A DNA stretch of 64,000 nt from Pseudomonas taeanensis MS-3 (GTDB lineage Bacteria; Pseudomonadota; Gammaproteobacteria; Pseudomonadales; Pseudomonadaceae), in assembly GCF_000498575.2 (NCBI RefSeq), contig NZ_AWSQ01000003.1, positions 125,969 to 189,968 of the forward strand, read 5' to 3'. Below, in pieces: positions 6,540-16,608 of the stretch (its first letter is position 1; each line of letters opens with the position of its first letter). Below the pieces are notes generated by a model. It saw only the letters and a list, made by a program, of their open reading frames with translations, was not told the DNA's origin and ran no database searches. Position numbers and translations under genes: made by a program.

Positions 6540-9260
6540 ATGCCCACCCCCAATCAAATCACCGCGTCGACCTGCTGCTACTGCGGCGTCGGCTGCGGCG
6601 TGCTGATCGAACACGACGGCGAGAAGATTCTCGGCGTCAAAGGCGATCCGAATCACCCCGCCAACTTCGGCAAGCTCTGCAGCAAAGGCTCGACCCTGCA
6701 CCTGACCGGCGACCTCGACGCGCGCGGCCTGTACCCGCAGTTGCGTCTGGGCAAAGGCCTGGCCCGCTCGCGCACCGACTGGGACAACGCCCTGGAGCAT
6801 GCCGCCAACGTCTTCGCCGAGACCATCCGCGAACATGGCCCGGACAGCGTGGCCTTCTACATCTCCGGCCAGTTGCTGACCGAGGATTACTACGCCTTCA
6901 ACAAGCTGTCCCGTGCCCTGGTCGGCACCAACAACATCGACAGCAATTCACGCCTGTGCATGTCCAGCGCGGTGGTCGGCTACAAGCGCAGCCTCGGCGC
7001 CGATGCGCCGCCCTGCAACTACGAGGACATCGAGCAGAGCGACTGCCTGCTGATCGCCGGCAGCAACATGGCCTACGCCCACCCGGTGCTGTTTCGCCGC
7101 CTGGAAGAAGCCAAGTCCAAGCGCCCGGAGATGAAGGTCATCGTCATCGACCCGCGGCGCACCGATACCTGCGAGCTGGCCGACCTGCACCTGGCCATCC
7201 TGCCCGGTACCGACGTGGCGTTGTTCCACGGCATCCTGCACATCCTCATGTGGGAAGGCTGGATCGACCGGGACTATATCGACCAGCACACCGAAGGCTT
7301 CGACGCGTTGAAGAAGCTGGTGCGCGACTACACCCCAGGCACCGTGGCGGACATCTGCGGCATCTCCCTGGAGAACCTGCAGGCCTGCGCCGAGCTGATC
7401 GGCCGGGCGCCCTCCTTTCTTTCGCTGTGGTGCATGGGGTTGAATCAGTCCAGCGCAGGCAGCGCGAAGAACAGCGCGCTGATCAACCTGCACCTGGCCA
7501 CCGGGCAGATCGGCAAGCCCGGCGCCGGCCCCTTCTCCCTGACCGGCCAACCGAATGCCATGGGCGGCCGCGAAACCGGCAGCCTGTCCAACCTGCTGCC
7601 CGGCCATCGCGATGCCGCCAACGCCGAACACCGCGGCGAAGTCGCTACTTACTGGGGCGTCGACGCGCTGCCGCAGACACCTGGCCTGACCGCCATCGAA
7701 CTGTTCGATGCGGTACACGCGGGCAAGATCAAGGCCCTGTGGATCGCCTGCACCAATCCGGCGCAGTCAATGCCCGATCAGAACAAGGTGCACGAAGCGC
7801 TCGCCGCCTGCCCTTTCGTGGTGGTGCAGGAAGCCTTCTTCACCACTGAGACCTGCCACTACGCCGATCTGCTGCTGCCCGCCGCCAGTTGGGGCGAAAA
7901 AGACGGCACGGTGACCAACTCCGAGCGCCGTGTCAGCCATGTGCGCCGCGCCGTGCCAGCGCCCGCAGAGGCGCGGCCGGATTGGGCGATCACCACCGAG
8001 TTCGCCCAGCGCCTGGAACCACTGCTCCGCCCCGGCCTGCCCAGCCTGTTTGCTTTCGACAGCGCTGAAATGCTGTTCGAGGAGTACAAGTACCTGACCC
8101 AGAATCGCGATCTCGACCTCTGCGGCCTGAGCTACGCGATTCTGGACCACCAAGGTCCCCAGCAATGGCCCTTCCCGGCCGGCGCCAGCCAGGGAACGCC
8201 GCGCCTGTATGGCGATGGCCGCTTCCCGACCGATAACGGCCGTGCGCAGTTCCATGCCGACCCCTATCGCGCCCCGAAAGAAAAGCGCGAAGCGCGCTTC
8301 CCGCTGACCCTCAACACCGGGCGCTTGCGCGACCAGTGGCACGGCATGAGCCGCACCGGCACGGCTGCCCGCTTGTTCGGCCATGTCGAAGAAGCCGTGC
8401 TCAGCTTGCACCCCGACGAGATGCGCCGACGTCGCCTGCAGGCCGGCGACCTGATCAAGGTGCGCAGCCGTCGCGGCAGCCTGATCGTCCCGGTGCAGGC
8501 AGACGACGCCATCCGCTCCGGCCAGGCCTACCTGCCGATGCATTGGGGCGACCGCTTTCTCAAGGGCCGAGGCACCAACGTGCTGACCCTGCCGGCCTTC
8601 GATCCGCTGTCGAAACAACCCGAGCTGAAACACGCCGGCATCGAGGTGGAAAAAGTCGACCTGCCCTGGCAGTTGTTCGCCCTGGTCGAAGGCGACGTGC
8701 AGCGTCGTTTCGCCGCCCTGCGCCCGCTGTTCGAAGAGTTCGCCTATGCCAGCCTGACGCTGGCCGGTCGTGAGCGCCCGGCACTGGTGATTCGCGCTGC
8801 CAGCGCGGTGGCCCCGGATGCCAGTTTGCTGGCCCAGGTCGATGCCTTGCTCGGCGTCGATGCAGGCCCGGTGCTGGCCTATGACGATCCACGGCGCACC
8901 GTGGGCAAGCGCGTGCGCATCGAAGACGGGCGCATCGTCGCCATCCGTCTGGCCGGCGAAACCGCAGCACGCCATTGGCTGAAGAGCCTGTGGAGCGAGG
9001 GCAAGGCCGATGCCGACCTGCGGCGCTGGTTGCTCGCTCCCCTGTCAACGCCACCGGGCGCAATGAGTGCGAGCAGCGGAAAAACCCTGTGCAACTGCAT
9101 GAACGTGAGCGAGGACGCGGTGTGCGCCGGCATAGCCCGCGGCCTCGACCTCGACGGACTGAAACAGGGACTCGGCTGCGGCACCAGCTGCGGCTCCTGT
9201 GTCCCGGAAATCAAACGACTGCTGGCGACACCCTCCGTGTCCGTCGCAACCAACGCCTGA
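6540..9260 (+). CDS. nasC: Assimilatory nitrate reductase catalytic subunit (molybdopterin)
   Basis: A 906-residue cytoplasmic enzyme that reduces nitrate to nitrite for NirBD. The N-terminus has the [4Fe-4S] motif CCYCGVGCG. The centre has bis-MGD-binding features, and the dinucleotide-binding region lies near residues 590-700. The C-terminus adds a BFD-like [2Fe-2S] domain (CNCMNV, then CGTSCGSC), typical of the NAD(P)H- or NirB-fed class. The BFD domain explains the length beyond about 700 residues. It follows nirD after a REP-like element and precedes cobA by 10 bases. The symbol follows Pseudomonas usage. Confidence 0.95.
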   Translation: MPTPNQITASTCCYCGVGCGVLIEHDGEKILGVKGDPNHPANFGKLCSKGSTLHLTGDLDARGLYPQLRLGKGLARSRTDWDNALEHAANVFAETIREHGPDSVAFYISGQLLTEDYYAFNKLSRALVGTNNIDSNSRLCMSSAVVGYKRSLGADAPPCNYEDIEQSDCLLIAGSNMAYAHPVLFRRLEEAKSKRPEMKVIVIDPRRTDTCELADLHLAILPGTDVALFHGILHILMWEGWIDRDYIDQHTEGFDALKKLVRDYTPGTVADICGISLENLQACAELIGRAPSFLSLWCMGLNQSSAGSAKNSALINLHLATGQIGKPGAGPFSLTGQPNAMGGRETGSLSNLLPGHRDAANAEHRGEVATYWGVDALPQTPGLTAIELFDAVHAGKIKALWIACTNPAQSMPDQNKVHEALAACPFVVVQEAFFTTETCHYADLLLPAASWGEKDGTVTNSERRVSHVRRAVPAPAEARPDWAITTEFAQRLEPLLRPGLPSLFAFDSAEMLFEEYKYLTQNRDLDLCGLSYAILDHQGPQQWPFPAGASQGTPRLYGDGRFPTDNGRAQFHADPYRAPKEKREARFPLTLNTGRLRDQWHGMSRTGTAARLFGHVEEAVLSLHPDEMRRRRLQAGDLIKVRSRRGSLIVPVQADDAIRSGQAYLPMHWGDRFLKGRGTNVLTLPAFDPLSKQPELKHAGIEVEKVDLPWQLFALVEGDVQRRFAALRPLFEEFAYASLTLAGRERPALVIRAASAVAPDASLLAQVDALLGVDAGPVLAYDDPRRTVGKRVRIEDGRIVAIRLAGETAARHWLKSLWSEGKADADLRRWLLAPLSTPPGAMSASSGKTLCNCMNVSEDAVCAGIARGLDLDGLKQGLGCGTSCGSCVPEIKRLLATPSVSVATNA

Positions 9261-9270
9261 GGTGATCAAG

Positions 9271-10008
9271 ATGAGCGGAAAAGTCTGGCTGGTAGGCGCA
9301 GGGCCCGGTGATCCGGAACTACTCACCCTCAAGGCGGTGCGCGCCCTGAACCAGGCGCAGGTGGTGATGATCGATGACCTGGTCAACCCAGAGGTTCTCG
9401 AACATTGCCCGAATGCCCGCGTGGTGCCCGTCGGCAAGCGCGGCGGTTGCCGCTCCACACCGCAGACCTTCATTCAACGCCTGATGCTGCGCTATGCGCG
9501 CCAGGGCAAATGCGTGGTGCGCCTGAAGGGCGGCGACCCCTGCATCTTCGGCCGCGGCAGCGAGGAGGCCGACTGGCTGGACACCCACGGCATCGAAGTG
9601 GAAATGGTCAACGGCATTACCGCGGGCCTGGCCGGCGCCACCAACTGCGGTATTCCGCTGACCCTGCGCGGCATTGCGCGCGGCGTGACCCTGGTCACCG
9701 CCCACACCCAGGACGACAGCACGCTGAACTGGCAAGCCCTGGCTCAGGGCGGCACCACCCTGGTGGTCTACATGGGCGTGGCCAAGTTGCCGGAAATCCG
9801 TGAAAGCCTGCTGGCCGGCGGCATGCGTGATGACATGCCGGTGGCGATGATCGAGAACGCCTCCCTGCCCCAACAACGTGAGTGCCGCAGCTCACTGGCC
9901 GCGATGCACCAGGCCGCCCTGGATTTTCAATTGAGGAGTCCCGCCATCCTGGTGATCGGCGAAGTGGCGGCAGACCATCAGGTGCAGGCCATCGCCATGC
10001 ATGCCTAA
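9271..10008 (+). CDS. cobA: Uroporphyrinogen-III C-methyltransferase (SUMT)
   Basis: A 245-residue SAM-dependent enzyme that makes precorrin-2, the precursor of the sirohaem used by NirB. Visible motifs are VGAGPGDPELLTLKA at the N-terminus and RLKGGDPCIFGRG near residue 85. The ATG at 9271 is chosen over an upstream in-frame start because the conserved domain begins immediately (MSGKVWLVGAG) and GAGGTG precedes it. It closes the nitrate operon and is followed by a terminator. Confidence 0.95.
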   Translation: MSGKVWLVGAGPGDPELLTLKAVRALNQAQVVMIDDLVNPEVLEHCPNARVVPVGKRGGCRSTPQTFIQRLMLRYARQGKCVVRLKGGDPCIFGRGSEEADWLDTHGIEVEMVNGITAGLAGATNCGIPLTLRGIARGVTLVTAHTQDDSTLNWQALAQGGTTLVVYMGVAKLPEIRESLLAGGMRDDMPVAMIENASLPQQRECRSSLAAMHQAALDFQLRSPAILVIGEVAADHQVQAIAMHA

Positions 10009-10035
10009 CTGCTTCGCTCCTGCGGAGTTGTTTTT

Positions 10036-10059
10036 GCCCGGCCTCGGCCGGGCTTTTTT
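10036..10059 (+). terminator. Intrinsic terminator of the nirBD-nasC-cobA operon
   Basis: A perfect GCCCGGCC/GGCCGGGC stem with a two-base loop followed by six T residues, 28 bases after the cobA stop. The remainder of 10060-10341 holds no gene. It contains a further hairpin-rich patch near 10108-10152 and the fadD1 terminator. Confidence 0.9.
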
Positions 10060-10211
10060 ATGACTACGTATCCGTGTAGAGACATCCTGCCGTTCGGAGC
10101 TTGGCATTCGTCGTTGCAGCCACGACCTGGCACCCGCTGTCGGGTGGCGAATGCGTTCAAACCCGGCAAGATTGGCTGCCACAACCGGCTGAAGAACTCG
10201 CTAGGCGGCCA

Positions 10212-10249
10212 TAAAAAAACAGGCCCATGAACACCATGGACCTGTTTCT
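10212..10249 (-). terminator. Terminator downstream of fadD1
   Basis: Read on the minus strand, a 12-bp stem with one mismatch (arms AACAGG and CCTGTT at the base) is followed by seven T residues. It lies about 95 bases after the fadD1 stop and faces the cobA terminator. Confidence 0.75.
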
Positions 10250-10341
10250 AGTAGCGGAGCGGCAGAGTCAACACCTCAGATGAAGAGCATTGACCCTCGG
10301 CTAGCCGTTTTACTGCATGCCTGCGTGCAGCCGGACTCCGC

Positions 10342-12030
10342 TTATTTTGCGCCGACTTTCTTCAACTCTTCGTCGCGCAGCTCGCGCCGCAGGATCTTGC
10401 CTACGTTGGTGGTCGGCAGCGCATCGCGGAACTCCACGGATTTCGGTACTTTGTAGCCCGTGACATTGGCGCGCATGTGCGCCATGACCTGCTCCTTGGT
10501 CAGCGTCACTCCCGGTTTGGCGACTACGAAGAGCTTGATCGCTTCACCGGATTTTTCATCCGGCACGCCGACCGCAGCGCACTGCAGTACACCCGGCAAC
10601 GTGGCCAGCACGTCTTCCAGCTCGTTCGGGTAGACGTTGAAACCGGACACCAGAATCATGTCCTTCTTGCGATCGACGATACGCATGTAGCCATCGTCCT
10701 GGATCAGCGCGATATCACCGGTCTTCAACCAACCATCGGCGTCGAGAATTTCATCGGTGGCGTCCTGACGCTGCCAGTAGCCCTTCATCACCTGCGGGCC
10801 CTTGACGCACAGTTCGCCCACCGCACCGAGCGGCAATTCGTTGCCCTCATCGTCGATCACCTTGCACAGGGTCGAGGGCACCGGAATACCGATAGTGCCG
10901 ATCCGGATCTGCTGGATCGGATTGACCGAGGCCACCGGGCTGGTTTCGGTCATGCCGAAGCCTTCGCACACAGGGCTGCCGGTAACCTGCGTCCAGCGCT
11001 CTGCCGTGGCCAGCTGCAGGGCCATACCGCCGGACAGGGTGATCTTCAGGGACGAGAAGTCCAGTTTCTGGAAGTCTTCGTTGTTGCACAGGGCGACGAA
11101 CAGCGTATTGAGCCCCACAAAACCGCTGAACTTATACTTGGCCAAGTCCTTGACCATGCCCGGCAGATCACGCGGGTTGGTGATCAGCACGTTGTGGTTA
11201 CCGATCAGCATCATCGCCATGCAATGAAAGGTGAAGGCGTAGATATGATAGAGCGGCAGCGGCGCCACGATGATCTCGCAGCCTTCGTTCATGTTCGAGG
11301 CCATCATCTCCCGGGCCTGGAGCATGTTCGCCACCAAGTTGCGGTGGGTCAGCATGGCGCCCTTGGCAACCCCGGTGGTGCCGCCGGTGTATTGCAGCAC
11401 GGCGATCTCGCCACTGCTCGGGTTGGCTTCCTTGACCGCCTGACCGCGGCCCTTGGCGAGTGCATCGGTCAGCTTGACGGCACGCGGCAGATTGTAGGCC
11501 GGCACCATCTTCTTCACGTACTTGACCACGCTGTTGATCAGCAGACGCTTGAGTGGCGGCAGCATGTCGCCGACTTCGGTGACGATGACCGTTTTGACGC
11601 CGGTCTTGGGCACCACCTGTTCGGCCAGATGGGCCATGTTGGCCAGGCAAATCAGCGCCTTGGCGCCGGAGTCATTGAATTGGTGTTCCATTTCCCGTGC
11701 GGTGTACAACGGGTTGGTGTTGACCACAACCAGGCCGGCACGCATGGCGCCGAATACCACAACCGGGTACTGCAACACGTTGGGCAGCTGCACGGCGATG
11801 CGATCGCCAGGCTGCAGATCGGTATGCTGTTGCAGGTAAGCCGCGAAGGCGCCAGACAGTTGGTACAGCTCGCCGTAGGTCAGGGTCTTACCGAGGTTGC
11901 TAAAAGCCGGCTTGTCAGCGAAGCGTTGGCAGGACTGTTTCAGTACCGCCTGGATATTCGGGTACTGGTCGGGATCGATTTCGGTAGCAATCCCAACGGG
12001 ATACTTGTCCTTCCAAAAATTTTCGGTCAC
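10342..12030 (-). CDS. fadD1: Long-chain fatty-acid-CoA ligase FadD1
   Basis: A 562-residue AMP-forming acyl-CoA synthetase that activates fatty acids for beta-oxidation at the inner membrane. Diagnostic motifs are YTGGTTGVAKGAMLTH (P-loop-like A3), GFGMTETSPV (A5), DGWLKTGD (A7) and a C-terminal KILRREL with the catalytic Lys. Length and place match PA3299 of P. aeruginosa, which lies next to fadD2. A 426-base gap, in which I see no gene, separates it from fadD2, so it probably has its own promoter. Confidence 0.95.
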   Translation of the reverse strand: MTENFWKDKYPVGIATEIDPDQYPNIQAVLKQSCQRFADKPAFSNLGKTLTYGELYQLSGAFAAYLQQHTDLQPGDRIAVQLPNVLQYPVVVFGAMRAGLVVVNTNPLYTAREMEHQFNDSGAKALICLANMAHLAEQVVPKTGVKTVIVTEVGDMLPPLKRLLINSVVKYVKKMVPAYNLPRAVKLTDALAKGRGQAVKEANPSSGEIAVLQYTGGTTGVAKGAMLTHRNLVANMLQAREMMASNMNEGCEIIVAPLPLYHIYAFTFHCMAMMLIGNHNVLITNPRDLPGMVKDLAKYKFSGFVGLNTLFVALCNNEDFQKLDFSSLKITLSGGMALQLATAERWTQVTGSPVCEGFGMTETSPVASVNPIQQIRIGTIGIPVPSTLCKVIDDEGNELPLGAVGELCVKGPQVMKGYWQRQDATDEILDADGWLKTGDIALIQDDGYMRIVDRKKDMILVSGFNVYPNELEDVLATLPGVLQCAAVGVPDEKSGEAIKLFVVAKPGVTLTKEQVMAHMRANVTGYKVPKSVEFRDALPTTNVGKILRRELRDEELKKVGAK

Positions 12031-12456
12031 AGAAACCCACTCCTAAGCAACAGCTAATCTTCACCGCGCAGAGGCGGTTGTTTGTTGTTTTCGCCTATTT
12101 TTACGCCGTGCAGACGGCCAAAAAGCGGGCCGAGAGTAGCAGCTTTGCCAAGTTCCGCCTAGCACCAAAAACAGCCCGAAAGGTCCAAAAATGACCGGCA
12201 CACCAATATTTGGTCACGCCTGGGAGAAGCTGTCGGACAACCCGACAAGCATCCGATGAATTCGCGCATGCTGGCCAAGAAAGCCAGCATACAGCAGGCC
12301 TCAAGTTTGCCCTCAAAGGACCGATCCGCACGCACAGCCACTGATCCTGACAGTGCCCTGTGCATCGCTGCCCACCTATAGCAGCGACCGTACCTGCGCC
12401 ATCGAAAAATTCACCAGGGAAACGCGACGACGCCCAAGGCGTCGCAGCGATAGGAC

Positions 12457-14145
12457 TCAGGCGATGTCGCGCAGCTCGCGGCGGAGGATCTTGCCCACCG
12501 GAGTCATCGGCAACGCATCCTTGAAGACGATGTGTTTGGGGACCTTGTAACCAGTGAAGTTTTCCTTGCAGTAGGCCTTCAGCTCCTCGACGCTGAGATC
12601 GCCATCGCGCGACACGACGAAGAGTTTGACCACCTCGCCGGATTTCTCATCCGGCACCCCGATCGCCGCGCAGCTGGCGACCTTGGGGTGAGCCATGACC
12701 ACATCTTCGATCTCGTTGGGGTACACGTTGAAGCCGGAGACGATGATCATGTCCTTCTTGCGATCGACGATGCGCACGTAACCGTCCGGGTCGATCACCG
12801 CGACATCACCGCTCTTGAACCAGCCTTCGGCGTCCAGCACCTCGGCCGTGGCGTCCTCGCGCTGCCAATAGCCCTTCATTACTTGCGGACCTTTGATGCA
12901 CAACTCGCCACGCTCGCCCAGCGCCTGCTCGTTGCCGTCATCGTCGATCACCTTGAATGCAGTACCCGGCACCGGGATACCCACCGTGCCCAGGCGTGCT
13001 TGAGCACCATAAGCGTTGGCACTGGCCACCGGCGAGGTTTCGGTGAGACCGTAGCCTTCTACCACCGTGCAGCCGGTGATGCTCTGCCAACGCTCGGCGG
13101 TCGCCTTGACCAGTGCGGTGCCGCCAGAGTTGGTGACTTTGAGGTTGGAGAAGTCCAGGTTCTTGAACTCGGGGTGGTCCATCAGCGCGACAAACAGGGT
13201 ATTGAGACCCAGCAGTGCGGAGAACCGCCACTTGCCCAGCTCCTTGACGAAACCCGGAATGTCGCGCGGGTTGGTGATCAGCACACTGAGATTGCCGTTG
13301 ACCATCATGCACATGCAGTTCGCGGTGAATGCATAGATATGGTACAGCGGCAGCGGCGCAATCATGATTTCCTGGCCCTGCTTCAGCAGCGGGGTACCGT
13401 CATCGCCCAACTGCGACAAGCAGGCATCGACCTGCAGCATGTTCGCCACCAGGTTGCCGTGGGTCAGCATCGCGCCCTTGGCAACCCCCGTGGTGCCGCC
13501 GGTATACTGCAGCACGGCGATGTCATCATGGCCGACTGTGAGCGCTTTAAGGTCGTGGCCATGGCCCTGCTTGAGCGCCTCCTTGAACGGCACCGCCTGC
13601 GGCAGATGGTAGTCCGGCACCATTTTCTTGACCTTCTTCACCACAGTGTTGACCAGCCAGCCTTTCAGGCTCGGCAACATGTCGCCCATGCGGGCTTCGA
13701 TCAGGTAGTCAATTTCGGTATCCGGCAACACATCCTGCACCAGCTTGCCGAACATGTTCAGGTAGACCAGCGCGCGTACGCCGGCATCCTTGAACTGATG
13801 GCGCATCTCGCGAGCGGTGTACAGGGGATTGGTATTGACCACTATCAGGCCGGCGCGCATCGCCCCGAACACGGCAATCGGGTATTGCAGGACGTTGGGC
13901 ATCTGCACGGCAATACGTTCGCCCGGCTGCAAATTGGTGTGCTTTTGCAGGTAGCCGGCGAAGGCGCCAGACAGGCGATCCAATTCGGCATAGGTCAGGG
14001 TCACGCCCATATTGCTGAAGGCCGGCCGATCGGCGAATTTCTTGCACGAGCGCTCGAACACCTCGACCACCGACTTGTAAGCCCCCAGGTCGATATCGTT
14101 GGGCACGCCGGCCGGGCGTTTGTCGTTCCAGAAATCAGGCAGCAT
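12457..14145 (-). CDS. fadD2: Long-chain fatty-acid-CoA ligase FadD2
   Basis: A 562-residue paralogue of the neighbouring ligase with the same adenylation motifs: YTGGTTGVAKGAMLTH, GYGLTETSPV, EGWFKSGD and KILRREL. The central linker (residues about 240-260) differs, carrying a short insertion with Leu/Gln/Gly that FadD1 lacks. It is divergent from the hydrolase-phaJ1 pair, the same order as PA3299-PA3302. The two paralogues presumably differ in chain-length preference or induction. That is known for P. aeruginosa and inferred here. Confidence 0.95.
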   Translation of the reverse strand: MLPDFWNDKRPAGVPNDIDLGAYKSVVEVFERSCKKFADRPAFSNMGVTLTYAELDRLSGAFAGYLQKHTNLQPGERIAVQMPNVLQYPIAVFGAMRAGLIVVNTNPLYTAREMRHQFKDAGVRALVYLNMFGKLVQDVLPDTEIDYLIEARMGDMLPSLKGWLVNTVVKKVKKMVPDYHLPQAVPFKEALKQGHGHDLKALTVGHDDIAVLQYTGGTTGVAKGAMLTHGNLVANMLQVDACLSQLGDDGTPLLKQGQEIMIAPLPLYHIYAFTANCMCMMVNGNLSVLITNPRDIPGFVKELGKWRFSALLGLNTLFVALMDHPEFKNLDFSNLKVTNSGGTALVKATAERWQSITGCTVVEGYGLTETSPVASANAYGAQARLGTVGIPVPGTAFKVIDDDGNEQALGERGELCIKGPQVMKGYWQREDATAEVLDAEGWFKSGDVAVIDPDGYVRIVDRKKDMIIVSGFNVYPNEIEDVVMAHPKVASCAAIGVPDEKSGEVVKLFVVSRDGDLSVEELKAYCKENFTGYKVPKHIVFKDALPMTPVGKILRRELRDIA

Positions 14146-14339
14146 TATTCTTATCCTCTTCCCCTGAAAGTATCAGCCCACATAAAAGTGGTTGTGGCGA
14201 ACTTAGCAGCTCTGCAGCGGGGCGCAAATACTCGCTGAAGCGTCATTGACCGCGTGAATCTTCGTCCACGTCGTTCAGCTGAGACAAGGTCAGCCACTGG
14301 CTCTACAATGCCGCACTCTTGCCGGCCTAAGGACTTGCC

Positions 14340-15302
14340 ATGCAGCATCATGCATTTTGGCTGAACAGCAGCGATGCGACGCCTATCTATGTGAACCGCT
14401 GGTTCGCCGAGCTGCCGCCGAAAGCGGTGGTCATGGTGGCCCACGGCATGGCCGAACACAGCGCCCGCTATGCGCGCCTGGGTGCGGCATTGGTGGCCGC
14501 CGGCTATGAATTGTATGCCCATGATCAACGCGGCCACGGGCAGACCGCCAACCATGGCACCCTCGGCCACTATGCCGACCAGGACGGCTGGGCTCGGGTG
14601 GTGGGCGACCTGGCCTGCCTCAATCACCATATTCGCCAACAGCATCCGCACGCGCCGATCTTTTTGCTCGGCCACAGCATGGGCAGCTACATCGCTCAGG
14701 CGTACCTGATGCACCATAGCTGCAGCTTGCAAGGGGCGATCCTCTCTGGCTCAAACTATCAGCCGCTGGCACTGTACCGCGCGGCGCGCCTGGTCGCCCG
14801 CTTCGAACGCTGGCGCCAGGGTCCGCTAGGCCGGAGCGCATTGATCGAGTTCCTCTCGTTCGGCTCGTTTAACAAGGCCTTCAAGCCCAATCGAAGCTCC
14901 TTCGACTGGCTCAGTCGCGATCCTGTGGAAGTCGACCAGTACGTCAACGATCCACTCTGCGGCTTCCGCTGCAGCAATCAGCTATGGCTCGACCTGCTCG
15001 GTGGTTTGCAACAGATCACCCCGGAACACAACCTCGCGCAGATCGACAGTCACCTGCCACTGCTGGTCATCGGCGGCGCCTGCGACCCGGTCAGCCAGGG
15101 TAAACGCTTGCAGGATTTGGCCAGCGCTTTGCGCCAGGCCGGCAGTAAACAGGTACAACTGCAAATTTACCCGGATGCCCGCCACGAACTGCTCAACGAG
15201 AGCAATCGCGACGAGGTCACCCGTTATTTGATCGACTGGCTGGAGCAGGCGTTGCGCCAGCCCCGCCAGCGCCACTCACAGCGTCAGGAGATTCATTCAT
15301 GA
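14340..15302 (+). CDS. Alpha/beta hydrolase, lysophospholipase / monoacylglycerol lipase type
   Basis: A 320-residue serine hydrolase of the Hydrolase_4 family. The nucleophile elbow is GHSMGS at about residue 115, an HG oxyanion region (MVAHGMAEH) lies near residue 40, and the acid and His are likely in GACDPV and DARHEL. There is no signal peptide. The stop overlaps the phaJ1 start (ATGA), so the two are translationally coupled. Adjacent fadD genes suggest release of fatty acids from lipids, but the substrate is not shown. Confidence 0.88.
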   Translation: MQHHAFWLNSSDATPIYVNRWFAELPPKAVVMVAHGMAEHSARYARLGAALVAAGYELYAHDQRGHGQTANHGTLGHYADQDGWARVVGDLACLNHHIRQQHPHAPIFLLGHSMGSYIAQAYLMHHSCSLQGAILSGSNYQPLALYRAARLVARFERWRQGPLGRSALIEFLSFGSFNKAFKPNRSSFDWLSRDPVEVDQYVNDPLCGFRCSNQLWLDLLGGLQQITPEHNLAQIDSHLPLLVIGGACDPVSQGKRLQDLASALRQAGSKQVQLQIYPDARHELLNESNRDEVTRYLIDWLEQALRQPRQRHSQRQEIHS

Positions 15303-15769
15303 GCCAAACCAGCAACACGCCCTACGAGGCCCTCGAAGTAGGCCAGACCGCCAGTTACAGCAAGACCGTCGAAGAACGCGACATCCAGCTGTTCGCCGCA
15401 GTATCCGGTGACCACAACCCGGTACACCTGGATGCCGAATACGCCGCCACCACCATGTTCAAGGAGCGCATCGCCCACGGCATGTTCAGCGGTGCGCTGA
15501 TTAGCGCCGCAGTCGCCTGCGAACTGCCTGGCCCAGGCACCATCTACCTTGGCCAGCAAATGCGCTTCACCGCGCCAGTGAAGCTCGGCGACACCCTCAC
15601 CGTGCGCCTGGAAATCCTGGAAAAACTGCCGAAATTCCGCGTGCGGGTCGCCACTCGGGTGTTCAACCAGAACGACGAGCTGGTAGTCGACGGTGAGGCG
15701 GAAATCCTTGCCCCGCGTAAAGCGCAGACCGTCGAACTGGCCGTGTTGCCGCCGATCACCATTGGCTAA
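15299..15769 (+). CDS. phaJ1: (R)-specific enoyl-CoA hydratase, MaoC family
   Basis: A 156-residue hotdog-fold hydratase carrying the hydratase-2 signature SGDHNPVHLD, whose Asp and His are catalytic. It converts trans-2-enoyl-CoA from beta-oxidation into (R)-3-hydroxyacyl-CoA, a PHA precursor. Sequence and position match PhaJ1 (PA3302), beside fadD2 and the same hydrolase. Confidence 0.9.
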   Translation: MSQTSNTPYEALEVGQTASYSKTVEERDIQLFAAVSGDHNPVHLDAEYAATTMFKERIAHGMFSGALISAAVACELPGPGTIYLGQQMRFTAPVKLGDTLTVRLEILEKLPKFRVRVATRVFNQNDELVVDGEAEILAPRKAQTVELAVLPPITIG

Positions 15770-15877
15770 GCATTCGCCGTCCTAGGGCAAGCGCAGCATG
15801 GGCTCAAGTCCGCTCTGCGCGCGGATTACCCAGCCCATACAGTCCAAGCAACACCCACCGCATCACTGGAGAACACC

Positions 15878-16384
15878 ATGTCCCTGTCCATGTACCAAGC
15901 CTCGATTCCGGTCTTTACCCGCCAGCTGAACAACCTCTCGACCATCCTTGGCCTTGCCGCCGCCGACGCCGAAACCAGGAAGATCGATCCCAGCGTATTG
16001 CTCAATGCCCGCCTGGCGCCCGATATGTTCCCGCTGTGCCGTCAGGTACAAATCGCCTGCGATGGTGTAAAAGGTGGCGCCGCCCTGCTGGCCGGTATCG
16101 AATCACCGAGCCACGCCGATGACGAAACCAGCTTCGCCGAACTACAAGCGCGCATCGCCAAGACCCTGGCCTTCCTGCAAGGCATAAGTGCTGCGCAGAT
16201 CGACGGCAGTGAGGAGCGCACCGTGACCCTCTCACGCCGCGGCAAGGACACTCACTTCAAGGGCCAGGCCTTCCTGCTCGATCACGTGATGCCCAACTTC
16301 TACTTCCACGTCACCACCGCCTACGCCATCCTGCGCCATAACGGTGTGGCAATCGGCAAGCGCGACTTCCTCGGCACTCGCTGA
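15878..16384 (+). CDS. DUF1993 family protein
   Basis: A 168-residue cytoplasmic protein with the DUF1993 layout: an N-terminal helix (SIPVFTRQLNNLSTIL), and HVMPNFYFHVTTAYAILRHNG near the C-terminus. It has a predicted DinB-like helical bundle and no known reaction. It is co-oriented with phaJ1 across a 108-base gap. Confidence 0.85.
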   Translation: MSLSMYQASIPVFTRQLNNLSTILGLAAADAETRKIDPSVLLNARLAPDMFPLCRQVQIACDGVKGGAALLAGIESPSHADDETSFAELQARIAKTLAFLQGISAAQIDGSEERTVTLSRRGKDTHFKGQAFLLDHVMPNFYFHVTTAYAILRHNGVAIGKRDFLGTR

Positions 16385-16470
16385 GTCCTTACTGGCACCG
16401 CGACTGGCCCAGGCCGGTCGCTTGCCCGCCAAGCCTGCATGCAAACACCCGGTGACAGACTCCCCCTCCC

Positions 16471-16546
16471 CCGTAATCCGTAATCCGTAATCCGTAATCC
16501 GTAATCCGTAATCCGTAATCCGTAATCCGTAATCCGTAATCCGTAA
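16471..16546 (+). repeat. Heptanucleotide tandem repeat, (CCGTAAT) x10.9
   Basis: Seventy-six bases made of ten perfect CCGTAAT copies plus CCGTAA. It lies 62 bases before the TetR start and 86 bases after the DUF1993 stop. A seven-base unit is prone to slippage, and copy changes would alter promoter spacing. On the minus strand it would read as a repeated ITDYGLR peptide, which I regard as chance. Confidence 0.95.
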
Positions 16547-16583
16547 GGCCAGTTTCTGTAACAAAGTTCAGCTTGGCGTTTAA

Positions 16584-16605
16584 TTAAATTTGAATTTAAA
16601 TTTAA
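16584..16605 (+). promoter_or_regulatory. AT-rich palindrome at the TetR start (probable operator)
   Basis: Perfect 8-base arms TTAAATTT/AAATTTAA flank GAATTT, ending three bases before the TetR ATG. TetR-family repressors often bind a palindrome covering their own promoter. The position would also occupy the ribosome-binding region. Confidence 0.55.
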
Positions 16606-16608
16606 TTT

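Noticed and set aside
10477..14238. Long antisense frames (526 and 568 codons) opposite fadD1 and fadD2
   Set aside because: Their His/Gln/Val-rich composition mirrors the sense codons. Both sense genes have complete ligase motifs.
16471..16546. CRISPR-like repeat
   Set aside because: The units are seven bases, contiguous and without spacers, so this is a tandem repeat.
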